DNA from: Ktedonospora formicarum
Lineage (GTDB): Bacteria; Chloroflexota; Ktedonobacteria; Ktedonobacterales; Ktedonobacteraceae
Direction of reading: 5' to 3'
DNA: 64,000 nt
Assembly: GCF_016587355.1 (NCBI RefSeq)
Contig: NZ_BNJF01000002.1
Location: forward strand, 1,612,001-1,676,000
Positions 1 through 8,810 of the stretch are shown here, piece by piece. Under the pieces are notes generated by a model. That model searched no databases. It saw only the letters and a program-made list of their open reading frames with translations, and was not told the DNA's origin. Made by a program: the position numbers and the translations under genes. Numbering within the stretch: position 1 is the first letter of the stretch; the number at the start of each line of letters is the position of its first letter.

Positions 1-238
1 AGTCGCTTCGCTAGATGTGACTCGCAATAGCCAGAGAAGCCAACTACTGTTGAGACTATCCTGAGTGATGTCTGTCGCATCTGCCTGATCTTTGACATGC
101 AGAATATAAAGCTGGCTTTGCGTTCCCGGCATATTCTGTTCAGCCAATGCAATTCAGCCTTTGGCCTCTTTTTGATGTGCTCAAAGGTAAAAGTTTGATC
201 CTTGGCGCACATAAGTCAATGACTCCAGGTATGAAGCG

Positions 239-401
239 CTAACTTTTATACACATTTAACAAAGGGAAAGGAGAGGCTACATGAGATGCGGACTGACAAG
301 GCTGAGATGCGCAAGGCTCCGTTTGTCAGCTCTTCCTTCTCGGGCAGTTTCTTCAGCCAAGTCGCAAAATCACTTTGTTAAATGTGTATAAGAGGCAGGC
401 G
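239..401. mobile_element. Miniature Tn5/IS4-like inverted-repeat element
   Basis: An exact 18-bp inverted repeat lies at 247-264 and 373-390, with about 108 bp between the arms and no transposase ORF inside. Read outward-in, the right end starts CTGCCTCTTATACACATTT, which resembles the CTGnCTCTTATACACA outer end of Tn5/IS50 (IS4 group). The left end is the same with a few changes. TGAAGCGCT occurs on both sides (232-240 and 402-410), as a 9-bp target duplication would, although the edges do not line up perfectly with the repeat ends. It is most likely a non-autonomous derivative or a remnant. The rest of 1-551 holds no recognisable gene. Confidence 0.55.
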
Positions 402-551
402 TGAAGCGCTGGGGCTTGTGAAGGGCAAACCTATGAGAAGGGATGATGAAACATCCCTCATTTCTTCAATAATTACTCATAAGACCTCATCCTGTATGGC
501 ATAAAAATTATAGCTGTTTCCCCCTTCTCGTTCGATGAAAGGCAGCAGATT

Positions 552-1502
552 TTGGAGGATATACAGTTAGCACCACCTTTTTGCCCCTTTGTTCCACGCA
601 TAAGTCCTCATGTTCAGGTTGCACAGGAGCATTTAGAGGCTTGGGTCCAGGAATTTCGTTTACTTCAAGGGCCTTCCCTCCAGCGATTTTCCAAAACACG
701 TATGGGGTGGCTGGTCGCACGTTGCTATCCGACTGCAACAGCGAGCGAACTCTCACTTCTTGCCGACTGGCTGGCCTGGTTATTTTTTGTTGATGATCTA
801 TTTAGTGAGGGGGCGATAAGCCATCAACCCGATCGTATCCGACCTGTTATGGCTAGATTGTTTTCAATTGTAGATGGCACAATACCGTCTCTTCGCTATA
901 GTGATCCTATGTCCTCTGCACTTCACGATCTTTGGTGGCGGACTGCTGGGTTTACATCATCAGTCTGGCGAAAACAATTTCTTGATCATTTTGCAGATTA
1001 TTTTGCGGGAACCTATTGGGAAGCGCAAAACCGATCTTTGGGTCTTGTACCTGATAAGGATATGTACATTGAAAAGCGCCGCCTCTCAAGTGGCATGCTG
1101 ATAGGGATTGATTTCATTGATCTTGTCGAACGCATGGATTTTCCTCAAGCGATGTGCTCAAGCGACGTGTTTCGAGTGTTTTTACGCGCTACCAATAATA
1201 TTGTGTGCTGGTCGAATGATATTGTGTCCTTAAGAAAGGAGTTTGAGAATAACGATGTGAATAATCTGGTGCTTATCATTCAGCATACGTCTCATTGCAC
1301 TCTGCAGGATGCTGTAAGTATTGTACGTGATCTGGTGCGTGCAGAGACAGAATTATTTATGAATATTGAGCGCGATCTCCTGAGGGAATTCCCCACGTAT
1401 GAACAAGAGATTCATCTCTATACCATGGCTCATCGTGCCATGGTGCGGGGCAATCTGGACTGGTCATATGAAACCTCTCGCTATGGTCAGGCCGAAACCT
1501 GA
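552..1502 (+). CDS. Class I terpene synthase (sesquiterpene-cyclase-like)
   Basis: A 316-residue protein of the bacterial class I terpene synthase fold, which ionises a prenyl diphosphate and cyclises it in the cytoplasm. The metal-binding motifs are visible: an acidic DDLFSE at residues 81-86 on helix D (a variant of DDxxD), and N222-D223-xx-S226-xx-K229-E230, the classic NSE triad. An RR pair near residue 176 could sense pyrophosphate. Length fits a single-domain cyclase. The start is TTG, chosen because AAAGG lies at 538-542 with 9 bp spacing and no ATG is in frame upstream. No prenyltransferase or P450 is adjacent, so the product cannot be predicted. The family is clear; the substrate (FPP or GPP) is inferred. 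Confidence 0.88.
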   Translation: MEDIQLAPPFCPFVPRISPHVQVAQEHLEAWVQEFRLLQGPSLQRFSKTRMGWLVARCYPTATASELSLLADWLAWLFFVDDLFSEGAISHQPDRIRPVMARLFSIVDGTIPSLRYSDPMSSALHDLWWRTAGFTSSVWRKQFLDHFADYFAGTYWEAQNRSLGLVPDKDMYIEKRRLSSGMLIGIDFIDLVERMDFPQAMCSSDVFRVFLRATNNIVCWSNDIVSLRKEFENNDVNNLVLIIQHTSHCTLQDAVSIVRDLVRAETELFMNIERDLLREFPTYEQEIHLYTMAHRAMVRGNLDWSYETSRYGQAET

Positions 1503-1977
1503 TGATGCATTAGTGCAGACTCGAGAAAGCTCTTGAGTAAGTAGCTCCGCCTATTCACACAAACGAGAAACACTTGGCAATTAAGTTTGTACTCTACCTT
1601 GGAACGTTATGGGCAGCGCTTGATACAAAGCAACTTGACATGATAGTATCCAAATATCTTATCAAGAGAGCGAATAGCAAGGAAATATAATGAAGCAGAT
1701 GGGACTACGACAACAGACGTCTGTTGTCAGCATCATCACTCATTCTCCGGGTGTTACTGCGCCGCATGTGGCGCAATAGCGAGAGAAGAGACCACCATGC
1801 AAGAGAGACATGACCGTCCGAAACAGTGATGGTGCGACTTGTCTTTCTGTCTTGACCTCCTACCCGTTTTTTCCCTTCTCCAGTAACGTGGCGCATCTTT
1901 TCCGCACTGCGCATCCCCCTTACACAGGTATTCAAACATGGATCACCTCCACCATTTGCGCATGCGAAAGGATAGAT
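1503..1977. other. Intergenic region between terpene synthase and MFS gene
   Basis: No convincing coding sequence is seen. The notable content is a perfect 20-bp palindrome (listed separately) and a weaker stem TGCGCC/GGCGCA near 1770-1785. The promoter of the transporter gene presumably lies here. Confidence 0.4.
1709..1728. promoter_or_regulatory. Perfect 20-bp palindrome, candidate operator
   Basis: GACAACAGAC is followed directly by its exact reverse complement, GTCTGTTGTC. The site is about 250 bp upstream of the MFS start. Symmetry and length suit a dimeric repressor such as a TetR-type protein, but no regulator gene is adjacent, so the role is an inference. Confidence 0.4.
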
Positions 1978-2811
1978 ATGCGTCTTCGTTTTCAAAAGCA
2001 TCTGGCACTTTATTGCCATCGCTTCATTATCATTAATCACAATTACACAGTATTGTGGATAGGAAGCACTATCTCGTTCATCGGTGACATTCTTTTTATA
2101 ACCGTGCTCACTTTATGGATTGGGACGCTCCTTCATAACCAGAACTATGCTCCACTCGCCATAAGTGGCATAGCGTTATCAGCCGCTCTCCCCGCCCTTC
2201 TGATCAGTCCATTTGCAGGAGTGTTTGTGGATCGCTGGCACAAGCAAAAGACGATGCGCATCATGGATGTAATGCGAGTGCTTCTCGTTCTCTCTCTGCT
2301 GCTGGTGAGCGGACCAGGTCCGCTTCCGTTTCTTTCGGCACCAACTTCGGCGTTGCCCATACCCATGAAACTTGGTGCAATTTATCTGGTGGTCGCTGCT
2401 ACGTCTAGCTTGAGTCAATTCTTCAATCCATCTACGAAGGTGCTTCTCAGGTGTATTGTGCCAGAAGGGAAGCTTACCCGAGCCTTTGCGCTGACCACAG
2501 GCTCAGCTATGGTTGCCTGGTCTCTTGGTTCAGCGCTTGCGGGCATATTCTACGCCTATCTGGGAGTGAGTTCGGCCATTACCTTGAATGCAGCATCGTT
2601 CATCTGCTCCTGGCTGCTCATACGCAGCATGCATGTGTCAGAACCAGCAGAGTCTCTCGTTGTCCAAAAAGAGAGACTCCATCACGTCTTCAAAGAGCTG
2701 TGGGAAGGGTTACGATACATCGAAGAGAATCTGCTCTTGCGTACACTCTTGCGCGCAGAAAGCCTTCTCGCGTTTGGGTTAGGCATTATTAACACATTGG
2801 CATTGATATAG
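1978..2811 (+). pseudogene. MFS transporter, 3' truncated
   Basis: The likely start is ATG 1978 (MRLRFQKHL); the reading frame is open further upstream but that part is not protein-like. About 277 residues remain of a family usually near 410-430. The remainder shows typical major facilitator features: a first helix after residue 20, and the loop motif GVFVDRWHKQKT between helices 2 and 3 (the conserved G-x-x-x-D-R-x-x-R/K pattern). It resembles the MFS_3/EntS-type exporters. The frame stops just after a seventh or eighth helix, and within 25 bp a hairpin and a reverse-strand TnpB fragment begin. The 3' part was therefore probably lost to an IS200/IS605 insertion or deletion. It is probably non-functional. 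Confidence 0.75.
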
Positions 2812-2834
2812 CTTTCTCATGGACACGGCAAGAA

Positions 2835-2855
2835 ATCCTCTCAAGCGGGGAGGAT
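2835..2855. repeat. Small hairpin at an IS200/IS605 scar
   Basis: ATCCTC and GAGGAT form a perfect 6-bp stem around a 9-nt loop, between the truncated MFS gene and the TnpB remnant. IS200/IS605 ends carry subterminal hairpins of this kind, and the position fits the right end of an element read on the minus strand. Confidence 0.4.
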
Positions 2856-2856
2856 G

Positions 2857-3051
2857 CTACCCATTGTAGAGACGTCGTTGCAACTGCTTCAAGCGCTTTT
2901 CAGCCTTGCGATAGTGACGTGGATTCTCGATGGCAACACCTTCAGAATCGGTATAGAACGTTTTCAAGCCAACATCAATACACATTTTAGTTTGTGTCAG
3001 CTGATACGCTCTGAGTGGGGATACCTTGCATGTTATAAATGTTAAATTCAA
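2857..3051 (-). pseudogene. tnpB: TnpB (IS200/IS605 OrfB) internal fragment
   Basis: A 64-residue piece matching the middle of TnpB nucleases: CIDVGLKTFYTDSEG includes the first RuvC-like aspartate in a G-x-D-x-G-like setting, followed by ENPRHYRKAEKRLKQLQRRL, the typical basic helix. Intact TnpB proteins are about 380-420 residues. Both the N-terminal part and the catalytic glutamate and zinc-finger C-terminal part are missing. It stops against the hairpin at 2835-2855, suggesting an internal deletion that joined the middle of the gene to the element's right end. Confidence 0.75.
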
Positions 3052-3230
3052 TTATGCGTATTTTTATAATAAAAAGATTGATACACCTCTAGGTTGGGGT
3101 CTGTATGCTCTTTGTAGACAGTGGAAGTGAATTGATCAAGGAGGGGAAGTGGCGAGTTGGGACGAAAATGATGGACCTGAATATTGTGTAACCATGGAGT
3201 CAATTTTTAAGGAAAAGGAGAAGCTGAAGC

Positions 3231-4118
3231 GTGGGAAACATCAATGCAGCAGCTAGTGGACAATTCACCATTGGCGATGATCTTACGATAAATCGCCTTG
3301 GTTTTGGTGCTATGCGCATTACTGGAAAAGGGATTTGGGGCGAACCTGAAGATCGCCCAGAGGCTTTACGTACCTTGAAACGCCTCCCAGAACTTGGTGT
3401 GAATTTTGTTGACACTGCGGATAGTTATGGCCCAGAGGTCAGTGAAAATCTCATCCATGAGGCGCTCTACCCATATACTGGAACGGTCATAGCGACAAAA
3501 GGTGGATTTACCCGTCAAGGACCAGACATCTGGCAACCTGTTGGACGCCCGGAGTATCTTCGCCAATGTGTATTGATGAGCCTGCGCCGTTTGGGTGTGG
3601 AGCGTATCGACCTCTGGCAATTGCATCGTGTTGACCCCAAGGTGCCGCGTGAAGAGCAGTTCGATATGGTAAAGCAGATGCAACAGGAAGGGTTGATTCG
3701 GTATGCAGGCTTGAGCGAAGTAAATATTGACGCGATTGAGGCAGCGCAGAAATACTTTCGGGTTGTGACGGTCCAGAATCTCTACAATCTGGTGACACGC
3801 CAAAGCGAGGACGTGCTTGATTACTGTACCCGTGCGAATATCGGTTTTATTCCCTGGTACCCACTGGCATCAGGCAGTCTCGCGCAATCTGGTTCGATTC
3901 TGAGTGAGGTTGCCAGAAAGCATAATACGACCCCAAGCGGAATAGCACTCGCCTGGATACTCAAGCGTAGCCCAATCATGTTGCCGATTCCTGGGACCAG
4001 CAGCGTAAAGCATCTGGAAGAAAACGTCGCTGCCACGAACATCCAACTGAGTGATGAAGAATTTAACACGCTCGACATCCTGGGACGTCAGGAGCACCTA
4101 AAGCCGATGGCAGGGTAA
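3231..4118 (+). CDS. Aldo/keto reductase
   Basis: A 295-residue soluble NADPH-dependent aldo/keto reductase with a TIM-barrel fold. Visible motifs are the N-terminal strand GFGAMRITG, the catalytic segment DTADSYGPEVSE (Asp and Tyr), ATKGG carrying the catalytic Lys, and DLWQLHRVDP carrying the catalytic His. The C-terminal part IPGTSSVKHLEENVAA is the nucleotide-binding region. The sequence is closest in style to the YdbC/pyridoxal-reductase-like branch, but the substrate cannot be assigned. The start is GTG 3231, supported by AAGGAGAA about 13 bp upstream; no ATG is nearby in frame. It appears to be a single-gene unit. Confidence 0.88.
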   Translation: MGNINAAASGQFTIGDDLTINRLGFGAMRITGKGIWGEPEDRPEALRTLKRLPELGVNFVDTADSYGPEVSENLIHEALYPYTGTVIATKGGFTRQGPDIWQPVGRPEYLRQCVLMSLRRLGVERIDLWQLHRVDPKVPREEQFDMVKQMQQEGLIRYAGLSEVNIDAIEAAQKYFRVVTVQNLYNLVTRQSEDVLDYCTRANIGFIPWYPLASGSLAQSGSILSEVARKHNTTPSGIALAWILKRSPIMLPIPGTSSVKHLEENVAATNIQLSDEEFNTLDILGRQEHLKPMAG

Positions 4119-4868
4119 CAAGCATCGTACGCTGATGTCGCAGTATCAGGGCAGTTCTGCGATCTTTTTTTCGCTTAATGGTTCAGGGAGGCGCTGATAT
4201 TCCGCTTTCAGTCGAAATGCTCTAAGTGAGACGGGACAATGGGGATGCATTTGGATCAGCCATCGAAGAATCTCCTGATTCCTCTCTATTATGGGATGCC
4301 CAACACGTTGTCTCTCAGTTGTGATTGACGTGGGAAGGTGTCTCATTTTTCTAGAGATGGTGTAATGGGTAGTGTGAACCAGAACGTAGCGCCCTCGCTA
4401 GGGGCGAGGAAGGTGTACAAGTCCATCGATATGGGCGATATGAGACGTTATTGTGTGAGTTTGGCGCTTGAAGCGGGTCTGGAGCCGTCGCGTTGATGAG
4501 TGCGTGTGACTGATGTGGTGGGGGGAAATGTGAAAACGTTGTGAGCCTGGTGCGTAAGTGGGCGGAGCGTGAGGGCGCTACAAAGGGATGGCTTGGCGCG
4601 CCTGTGTCACCGGGGTAGGAGCTTGGTGGGGCCTGGCGAAGATGTGCTTCAGGGGATGTCTCGCTGGCGCGTCCGTCCTTGCCCATGTGTAGGGCTTAGA
4701 AGTCTTGTGGCGTGAAGGGAAAATGGGCCATTGGAGATTATGGAGGTAAGGCACCTGTTCGCGAAGGTGTTTTGCCTGAAAGGGATGCCGCCACGCTTCC
4801 TCAACGATGAAGAAGCATGGCGGCACCCTTTTCAGGCAGTGAACCCTGAGCATCAGAGAGAAGTACGT
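4119..4868. other. Gene-poor region with short inverted repeats
   Basis: No confident gene. Open frames on the minus strand (4146-4346 and 4351-4686) have skewed composition, no ribosome binding site and no family resemblance. An 11-bp inverted repeat (GTAGCGCCCTC at 4386-4396 and its complement at 4571-4581) may mark an old small element. The large hairpin next to the esterase gene is listed separately. Confidence 0.4.
4774..4837. repeat. Long hairpin downstream of esterase gene
   Basis: Arms at 4774-4799 and 4812-4837 pair over 26 positions with three mismatches, two of which could be G-U pairs; the loop is 12 nt. It lies 32 bp past the esterase stop codon (minus strand). No T-run follows on either strand, so it is not a standard intrinsic terminator. 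It may protect the mRNA 3' end. Confidence 0.6.
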
Positions 4869-6218
4869 CTACTCCGGAGTGAACGTGCTCATGAGCTGAG
4901 AAACGATACTCTGTTTCTGGTTTCTTCCAGAGGCGGGTGGACGATTCCATGCCTCATCTTTGGCTCCACTCGCTGGTTCCTTGCTCACCAGGGCGACCAA
5001 TCGGTCTGCAAGTGAGCCGCGATGGGAAACGGAGTGGTGATACCCGTTAAACTCGGCATACTGGACCTCATACCCTTTGAGGCGCAACACATCACGCAGA
5101 TGCCGATTGCAGCCAACCATGTAGATCCATCCCATATCCTCCTTCAAACCAACCTCCAGAGAGAAACGAAGAGGGAGGCGTGGGCTCTCGATAAACTGCT
5201 GGATTATCCATTCTTGTTGAATATCGTCCTCAGGATCTTTCTCCCACCAGAACGAGCCAGATTGCGAAAGCACATTGCCAAAGGTGTTTGAGGCGCGTAG
5301 CCCGGCGAATGCGGCTGCTAATCCGCCATAGCTACAGCCGCCAACAATCGTCTGGGTGGCCTCAGCCGTCACATGGTACTGTTCATGAATCCATGGCATC
5401 AGTTCCTGAACGAGAAAATCGATAAAGGGCTGGTGGCAGGCTAGTTCGCTGTTGCGCGTCTCATCATCTGGGTGATCAAGGAAGACGGCGACCAATGGAG
5501 GGATCCTCCCCTCTCGTATGAGATTGTCCAGAATGGTTGGTGTTGGGATCAGGTCAAGGTAGGTCCATCCATCAAAGAGGAGCAAGAGACGGTATGGCTT
5601 GCTCATCTCAGTGTACTCGGCAGGAGTATACACCCAGATGCGGCGTTCATTGTCGAGGATCTGGCTGCGCAAGCGATGGGCATAAAGTTGACCCTTGTCT
5701 CCATTGGGGTGAGGCTCAATCCAGGGCTGAGCAGGAGCATGGGGTAATTCCAGAATGGAGAAGATAACCTCCTGCGAATCAGGTTTTTCTTCGTCTCTGT
5801 GAGCCACAAACTGCTTGGGGTTGAGCGGATCAGGGAGAAAGCGGGTGCCAAAACCTCCCTGCGCTGGACCAGCCAAAGCATCGTTGATAGAGAAGGTATA
5901 GACGCCGCGCAGATCGGTTTGCAGCCGGTAGGTTTTGTACCAGAGATCAGTCTGTAACAAGCGCGTCATCTGATGTTCCTCGGGGTGGTCTAACCCTGCT
6001 GGCCCGCCCCAGATCACGACATTGTGTGTGTCTCCGTTCGCTTTCCACAGAAACGTGACCAGAGCGTGCTTCTCATCTCCTCCAATCGTTTCTATCAGCG
6101 GAGCCCCCTGTCGCGTCATTTCTTGCCAAAATGCGAGTAGCGCAGCCGTATTTCCTGAGAGCATCTGCTGCTGTAACGAGGTAAGGCGCGGACTGATCGG
6201 TGTGTGTTGTGCTTCCAT
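4869..6218 (-). CDS. Enterochelin-esterase-like hydrolase
   Basis: About 449 residues with two parts: an N-terminal beta-sandwich domain resembling the enterochelin esterase N-terminal domain (residues about 35-170), then an esterase-D-type alpha/beta hydrolase domain. The nucleophile elbow is GGCSYGGLAAA, matching G-x-S-x-G-G. A later Asp and the His in YHHSVSHRG plausibly complete the triad. The start at ATG 6218 (MEAQHTPIS) is chosen over 6260 because AAAGGATG sits just upstream. No signal peptide is seen, so it is probably cytoplasmic. In enterobacteria Fes hydrolyses ferri-enterobactin. No siderophore genes are nearby here, so the substrate stays open. Confidence 0.82.
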   Translation of the reverse strand: MEAQHTPISPRLTSLQQQMLSGNTAALLAFWQEMTRQGAPLIETIGGDEKHALVTFLWKANGDTHNVVIWGGPAGLDHPEEHQMTRLLQTDLWYKTYRLQTDLRGVYTFSINDALAGPAQGGFGTRFLPDPLNPKQFVAHRDEEKPDSQEVIFSILELPHAPAQPWIEPHPNGDKGQLYAHRLRSQILDNERRIWVYTPAEYTEMSKPYRLLLLFDGWTYLDLIPTPTILDNLIREGRIPPLVAVFLDHPDDETRNSELACHQPFIDFLVQELMPWIHEQYHVTAEATQTIVGGCSYGGLAAAFAGLRASNTFGNVLSQSGSFWWEKDPEDDIQQEWIIQQFIESPRLPLRFSLEVGLKEDMGWIYMVGCNRHLRDVLRLKGYEVQYAEFNGYHHSVSHRGSLADRLVALVSKEPASGAKDEAWNRPPASGRNQKQSIVSQLMSTFTPE

Positions 6219-6260
6219 ACAACATCCTTTCTCTATGCCGTTCTGTATCCATTGATACAA

Positions 6261-6828
6261 TGAAGTACATCAGATGCCAGAAATATGAACAGAAAAGTGC
6301 GTTGCATGAGAAGGTAGGAGAGACAACGTGGAGGAAAAAGGCTTATGATATGTGGTGCGGGAATGAGGATTGTAAGAGATAGTACGCCTTCATCGCGACG
6401 TTGCTAACACACTACTCAGAATGCTGGACAAAGCAAGAGAACTGTTGTTTGGATGCAACAGCATGGCTTTTCAGTCACATTCATTAGCAGGTGTTAGCGC
6501 TGGTCAGGCATATCTCTCTCCTCGTTGGCTGAATATAGAGAACGTGTTTTTTCTCCATAGGAAGCATACGCTATTTTCATTATATTTGCAATGGTTTCAA
6601 CTTTCTTCTTCTCGCCACTGGATCTGCTTGCAAGTGCGTTTCAAGTCATGTGTACAACAACGTATCAGCGTCAAACATGTCGTACGAACTGAGTCAAAGC
6701 TCTTCCCTATTCAGCTTCTTTCTCTTCGCTTGTCAGGTTTTTTCGTCTTATTGTGATAACAAGAGAAGAGGAAAAAATTTATCATAGTTGCAAAATGATG
6801 TGAGAGCAGAAAAGAGAAAGAGAACACT
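6261..6828. other. Intergenic region, divergent promoters
   Basis: An AT-rich stretch between the divergently transcribed esterase and sigma-factor genes. One 111-codon open frame at 6421-6756 (+) has no start signal, an unusual composition and no family resemblance; I do not regard it as a gene. Promoters for both flanking genes must lie here, but I see no strong consensus. Confidence 0.4.
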
Positions 6829-8052
6829 GTGCTTCATCAGAAGAATACGACAACCTTTCTTCCTCCAGAGAGGGAGGAAGGTGCTTCATTCGGGCTCATG
6901 CTCACCAGTATGCGCCCATGGGTGGTACGCCTCTGTCTTCGTTGGGTGAAACAAGAAGAGGCTGCCGAAGATCTTGCGCAGGAAACCTTGCTCGCAGCCT
7001 GGAAAGATCAAGGGAAATTACAGAAACCTCTCGATCAGGAAATGCTCACGAAGTGGCTTCGCGTGATTGCTCGCCATATGTGTTTCCGCTGGGCGAGGAA
7101 TCACGGGCGTGAGCTGGCTCACCATGCACCCATTGGTTCTCAACCAGAGTACTCAGAGCGTTTAGAGCATGGTGTCATTGATACATTCAATATGGAGATC
7201 GAACTCGAACAACGGGAACTTGCTGAATTGCTTTCCCGCGCCCTAGATTATCTTCCATTGGGGATACGTGAGACACTCGTACAACGATATTTGCATGGTA
7301 TTTCACATGATGAGATACGCCAGCGCTTCAACATGAGCGAAGATGCTCTTGTGCAACGACTGTATCGAGGAAAACGAGCACTACGGCGTGTTTTGCTGAC
7401 TCAGATGCGTGAGGAGCTAGCCACTTATGGGATTGTTCCTCCTGATGAAGGATCATTGCACGTGACGACAAGGATGTGGTGTCCATTCTGTGGCACTGGC
7501 CACCTGATCAAATCCATTGATTCCCAACACCACAAAATTCGTTTTTCCTGCCAACATGGCTGCCCTGTTGTTGGCCTGACTCCCCCTGAGCGATGGCAGC
7601 ATATGAGCAGTGCCCAAGCGCTTCTTGGGCAACAGGTCATGTGGTTAGAGCGTTATTACTGGCGTGCCATCAATGATCAACCATCATGCCTCTATTGTGG
7701 TCGCCTTGCTCAGAGAGAGATACGCGCTCCCTCTGCCCTCCCATCGCGTTTTTTACGGTTCGGTGCACAGCAAGGGCTCGCTATTGTTTGTATGGGTTGC
7801 GGTCGAACGCATTTCAACACCGTATCTCATCTGACGTTCGACTTAACGTCTGTACAACAATTTTGGCGTGATCATCCACAGATGCAATGGCATCTCGGCT
7901 CAACGATTGAGTATGCTGACCAACCAGCTCTGGTCAGCCATTTCCAGAGTAAAACCGATGGTTCATATCTGGATGTGGTATGCCATCGTGATTCACTCAA
8001 AGTTCTTACGATCCATGGCAATACAATGAGTGAGGAACATTTTGGTACATAA
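6829..8052 (+). CDS. ECF-type sigma factor with C-terminal zinc-binding module
   Basis: A 407-residue protein. Residues about 25-90 form sigma region 2 (EDLAQETLLAAWK) and residues about 140-195 form region 4 (YLPLGIRETLVQRYLHG followed by a helix-turn-helix). After residue about 205 comes a long tail with four cysteine pairs or clusters: CPFCG, CQHGC, CLYCG and CMGCG, which probably bind zinc. Ordinary ECF factors are near 180-200 residues, so the tail doubles the protein. The same tail recurs as a separate protein encoded 122 bp downstream. The start is GTG 6829 with a weak purine-rich site; a start at ATG 6898 is possible. The tail may sense a metal, redox state or ligand. Confidence 0.85.
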   Translation: MLHQKNTTTFLPPEREEGASFGLMLTSMRPWVVRLCLRWVKQEEAAEDLAQETLLAAWKDQGKLQKPLDQEMLTKWLRVIARHMCFRWARNHGRELAHHAPIGSQPEYSERLEHGVIDTFNMEIELEQRELAELLSRALDYLPLGIRETLVQRYLHGISHDEIRQRFNMSEDALVQRLYRGKRALRRVLLTQMREELATYGIVPPDEGSLHVTTRMWCPFCGTGHLIKSIDSQHHKIRFSCQHGCPVVGLTPPERWQHMSSAQALLGQQVMWLERYYWRAINDQPSCLYCGRLAQREIRAPSALPSRFLRFGAQQGLAIVCMGCGRTHFNTVSHLTFDLTSVQQFWRDHPQMQWHLGSTIEYADQPALVSHFQSKTDGSYLDVVCHRDSLKVLTIHGNTMSEEHFGT

Positions 8053-8174
8053 GCTTCTCAAGCAGTGGCCCCGTGAAAAAAGGTTATTTGTCAGGTTTCT
8101 TCTCACTTTTGTGATAGAGAAGGTGTAAGGGTTTTCCAAGCAAACAGAAAAGACTGTGAAGGAGTGAGAAAAAG

Positions 8175-8810
8175 ATGACTTCATTGCCACAAATCCCAGA
8201 GACAAAAAGTGAGGAAACTGACATCTGGTGCCCCATGTGTGGGGAAGAATATCTCATCAAGTTTCAGAGCGTTATTGTAAACAACGTCCGTTTTCGTTGC
8301 CCAATCTGTTGCCCCATTGGAGGGCTATCAAGGCCGGGAGTATGGTTGGATGGAGAAAGTTCCCAAATAATGCTAGACCATCTTCTCATCTGGCTAGGGG
8401 CCTATTATTGGCAGGCAATCACAACAGGCCAGGTCTCTTGCCGCTTTTGTGAAGGCGGGGCTCGCGCAAGCATCTGCGGTCCCCAGGATATCCCATCACA
8501 GTACACCATACGAAACGTGAAAGAATCGTATGGCGTCATGATCGTCTGTTCATCATGCCACCGTACAGAGACGAATACCCTCTCTCACTGCCTCTTTGAT
8601 CTCCCACAAGTGCAACATTTCTGGCACAAACATTCTCGAATGCGATGGTATCCTGTGAGAGAGGTTGACTACCAGGGACAACCAGCTCTTCTCGGCCGTT
8701 TTCAGAGCGTCATTGATAAAGCAGGAATCGATGTCATCTGCCAACGTGAGACGCTGGAAATTCTTCAGATTCAGGAGAACCAATTGAATGCTCAGAAGCC
8801 TGAAAGATGA
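8175..8810 (+). CDS. Stand-alone zinc-ribbon protein, paralogue of the sigma-factor tail
   Basis: 211 residues aligning throughout with the C-terminal half of the preceding sigma factor: WCPMCGEEYLIK, CPICCPIGGL, CRFCEGGAR, CSSCHRTETNT, then a shared block (FDLPQVQHFWHKHSRMRWYP, close to FDLTSVQQFWRDHPQMQWH upstream). It has no sigma regions 2 or 4 and no transmembrane helix, so it is not a classic anti-sigma factor. The ATG at 8175 follows AAGGAG at 8158-8163. It probably arose by duplication and may compete with or modulate the sigma-factor tail. The homology is seen directly; the role is inferred. Confidence 0.72.
   Translation: MTSLPQIPETKSEETDIWCPMCGEEYLIKFQSVIVNNVRFRCPICCPIGGLSRPGVWLDGESSQIMLDHLLIWLGAYYWQAITTGQVSCRFCEGGARASICGPQDIPSQYTIRNVKESYGVMIVCSSCHRTETNTLSHCLFDLPQVQHFWHKHSRMRWYPVREVDYQGQPALLGRFQSVIDKAGIDVICQRETLEILQIQENQLNAQKPER

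Noticed and set aside
247..390. A CRISPR-like repeat at the window start
   Set aside because: There are only two copies and they are inverted, so this is an element end and not an array. No CRISPR array was found anywhere in the window.
4351..4686. A Ser/Pro/His-rich 111-codon frame upstream of the esterase hairpin
   Set aside because: Composition reflects skewed DNA rather than a protein. There is no start signal or motif.
6421..6756. A 111-codon frame before the sigma-factor gene
   Set aside because: No ribosome binding site, odd composition, and it lies where divergent promoters are expected.
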